DNA from: an uncultured Pseudomonadota bacterium | Lineage (GTDB): Bacteria; Myxococcota_A; Polyangia; HGW-17 | Direction: 5' to 3' | Assembly: GCA_938004375.1 (NCBI GenBank) | Contig: CALKWH010000007.1 | Coordinates: 1-13,740, forward strand | DNA length: 13,740 nucleotides | Shown here: positions 12,496-13,740 of the stretch, piece after piece | Numbering within the stretch: position 1 is the first letter of the stretch | How the letters are laid out: every line of letters starts with the position of its first letter | The notes under the pieces: generated by a model | The model's input: the letters and a program-made list of their open reading frames with translations, nothing else | What the model was told of the DNA's origin: nothing | The model's database searches: none | Position numbers and translations under genes: made by a program

Positions 12496-13188
12496 ATGCT
12501 GTCCCGTGTCCGTTCCTCCCTGTACCTCGTGCTGTGCTTCGCCCTCTCCCTGGGGTTGGCCGCCTCGTGCGGCAAGAAGAAGTCCGACGCCAAGGGCGAT
12601 GGCGACAAGTCCGGTGCCAAGAACAACGCAGCCAAGGCCGGCGGCTCGCCCTGCAGCGAGAAGACCGAGCTGGTGTTCACCCCCGCCGAGGGCGACGGCT
12701 TGAAGCTCGACGCTGCGTTCGCCGTGAAAAAGACCCTGGGGTACATCTCCGGCATGCGCTACAACGACAAAGCCACGGCCAAGCTCGGGTACGTCGTGTT
12801 CGCCAACTACGAGGCGACGCTGGGCATGTACGGCGTCGAACTGCCGAAGGACCCCAAGGAGGTCGCCCTCGTGGTCTCGTTCAAATCCAAGAGCGAGGAG
12901 ACGGCCTTCGAGAAGCAGGAAGAAGCCTACAAGGCGATGAAGGTCCCCGCCGGCGAGTACGCCAAGGCCGGGTTCATGGACCCCGAGCAGATCTTTCAGG
13001 TGAGCTATTTCGTGGGCGGCAGCAACAGCGGCCCCACGCTCTCCATGCCCGAGGCCAAGGGCAAGGCCTCGCTCACCGTCTCCACCCCCGAGTGGATCTG
13101 CGGCAGCATCGACTTCACCAGCCCCAAGGGCAGCACGGTGAAGGGGACCTTCGCGGTGAAGGTCGAGAAGGATCTGTGGGCGAAGTAG
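12496..13188 (+). CDS. Lipoprotein of unknown function
   Basis: I do not recognise the family. The 230-residue product has a signal peptide ending in the lipobox LAASC (lipid Cys25), then a strongly basic Lys/Asp/Gly-rich linker (about 26-50). The mature domain (about 52-230) begins with PCSEKTELVFTP and contains VKKTLGYISGMRYNDKATAKLGYVVFANYEA. It ends with a beta-rich stretch, WICGSIDFTSPKGSTVKGTFAVKV, and the two Cys at its ends (CSEK and ICGS) could pair. It resembles a periplasmic beta-sandwich, without a named match. The ATG at 12496 is supported by AAGGAG (12484-12489) 6 nt upstream. The next lipoprotein gene follows on the same strand after 58 bp, and the two may be co-transcribed. 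Confidence 0.8.
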   Translation: MLSRVRSSLYLVLCFALSLGLAASCGKKKSDAKGDGDKSGAKNNAAKAGGSPCSEKTELVFTPAEGDGLKLDAAFAVKKTLGYISGMRYNDKATAKLGYVVFANYEATLGMYGVELPKDPKEVALVVSFKSKSEETAFEKQEEAYKAMKVPAGEYAKAGFMDPEQIFQVSYFVGGSNSGPTLSMPEAKGKASLTVSTPEWICGSIDFTSPKGSTVKGTFAVKVEKDLWAK

Positions 13189-13246
13189 GTCGACGACCCT
13201 TAGCGCCCCATCTCTTCCTGCACATGACAATCCCTGGAGAAATGAC

Positions 13247-13687
13247 ATGAAAACAGGCCTGCTGTTCTCGGCTCTGCTGATCCTGACCCTCTGTGCCTGC
13301 CGCAAGGGACCCGCCCACACCCCCGCGGCGGCGAAGCTCCCGCAGGCCAGGCCGTCGGCCGGCGATCCCGCGCCCGCCTGGCCGCGCTCACCCCAGGAGA
13401 AGGAGATCGAGGCGCTGATCGCCGACCTGGGCGCCGTCGCGCCGGGCAAGGCGGTGGACGTGTCGTCCTTCCTCGCGCGGCACCTGAAGAGCCTGGAGGT
13501 CCAGGACGGGCAGGACGTGATCCCGGAGCTGGCCCGGGTGCGCGTGATCCCGGTGCGCGGTCCGAAGTTCGTCGCCGCCCTGATCGCCCTGCTCCCGCCG
13601 TCGCCGTCCGGGTCGTGCGACACGACCGCCACCTGGCTGCTGGGCGTGATGGCGGTCGTCGACGAGGCGGGCAAGCCGGTCGTGCGG
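13247..13687 (+). CDS. Lipoprotein of unknown function, 3' end missing (adapter junction)
   Basis: I do not recognise the family. The visible genuine part is 147 residues. It has a signal peptide ending in the lipobox LCAC (lipid Cys18), then a Pro/Ala-rich linker to about residue 48. A domain with EKEIEALIADLGAVAPGKAVDVSSFLARHLKSLEV follows, and then VIPVRGPKFVAALIALLPP and TTATWLLGVMAVVDEAGKPVV. Two Cys lie in or just after the signal peptide and a third in SGSCDTT. The ATG at 13247 is supported by GGAG (13236-13239) 7 nt upstream; an ATG at 13242 is followed by a stop after one codon. The open frame continues to the window end, but from codon 148 it reads adapter sequence, so the real C-terminus is unknown. 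Confidence 0.75.
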
Positions 13688-13740
13688 AGATCGGAAGAGC
13701 GTCGTGTAGGGAAAGAGTGGAGATCTCGGGGGTCGCGGGA
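13688..13740 (+). other. Illumina TruSeq adapter read-through (not biological)
   Basis: The stretch starts AGATCGGAAGAGCGTCGTGT and matches the reverse complement of the Illumina TruSeq universal adapter, as I know it, at 49 of 53 positions. The first 32 bases are exact. All four mismatches (adapter positions 33, 43, 50 and 52) are changes to G, as expected when two-colour sequencers lose signal at read ends. Translated in the frame of the preceding gene it gives RSEERRVGKE, a peptide known from adapter-contaminated database entries. Confidence 0.97.

Noticed and set aside
11806..13674. 622-codon minus-strand frame
   Set aside because: It crosses three supported genes and two promoters and reads as Arg/Gly-rich shadow sequence.

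Overview
The window looks like a contig end from a high-GC, Gram-negative bacterium, most likely of the Myxococcota / former Deltaproteobacteria. The evidence is strong GC codon bias, many predicted lipoproteins, a surface protein that joins CGDG-type cysteine-rich repeats (common in myxobacteria) to RCC1-like propeller repeats, and an OmpA-like small beta-barrel protein. The maturation genes for an [FeFe]-hydrogenase suggest an anaerobic or facultative lifestyle. No taxonomic search was possible, so the placement is an inference.

Left part (1-3745, minus strand): a tight operon reads hydG -> aspartase-like gene -> hydF and runs off the left edge. HydG carries both hallmark cysteine sets (CX3CX2C and CX2CX22C). 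The middle gene is an aspartase/fumarase-superfamily lyase whose motifs are aspartase-like. Its stop codon overlaps the hydF start (ATGA). HydG makes the Fe-CO-CN synthon, HydF is the scaffold, and the lyase could supply ammonium or fumarate/aspartate balance. HydE and the hydrogenase itself are not in the window. A sigma70-like promoter and a hairpin separate this operon from a HEAT-repeat protein gene at 3746-4486.

Middle (4487-5057): a long divergent spacer with an AT-rich island, a (CTT)8 microsatellite and two perfect GC hairpins, but no convincing gene. To its right come a small outer-membrane beta-barrel gene (5058-5672) and the large cysteine-rich/RCC1 lipoprotein gene (5751-7472). 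The latter converges on an unrecognised lipoprotein gene (7482-8765, minus).

Right part (8852-13740): a lipoprotein serpin (minus) is divergent from a membrane-anchored metallophosphoesterase (plus), with two palindromes in the shared promoter region. The phosphoesterase converges on a cysteine-rich lipoprotein gene (minus). That gene is divergent from two plus-strand lipoprotein genes. The second of these is cut by Illumina TruSeq adapter sequence, which fills the last 53 bases (13688-13740). The final 17 or so codons of that frame are therefore artefact.

I see no mobile element, CRISPR array, tRNA or rRNA. The window looks like chromosomal housekeeping and cell-envelope genes. I did not find a clearly undescribed multi-gene system. 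The most biologically interesting items are the aspartase inside the hydrogenase-maturation operon and the envelope serpin with its unusual Asn-Asn-Cys reactive loop.
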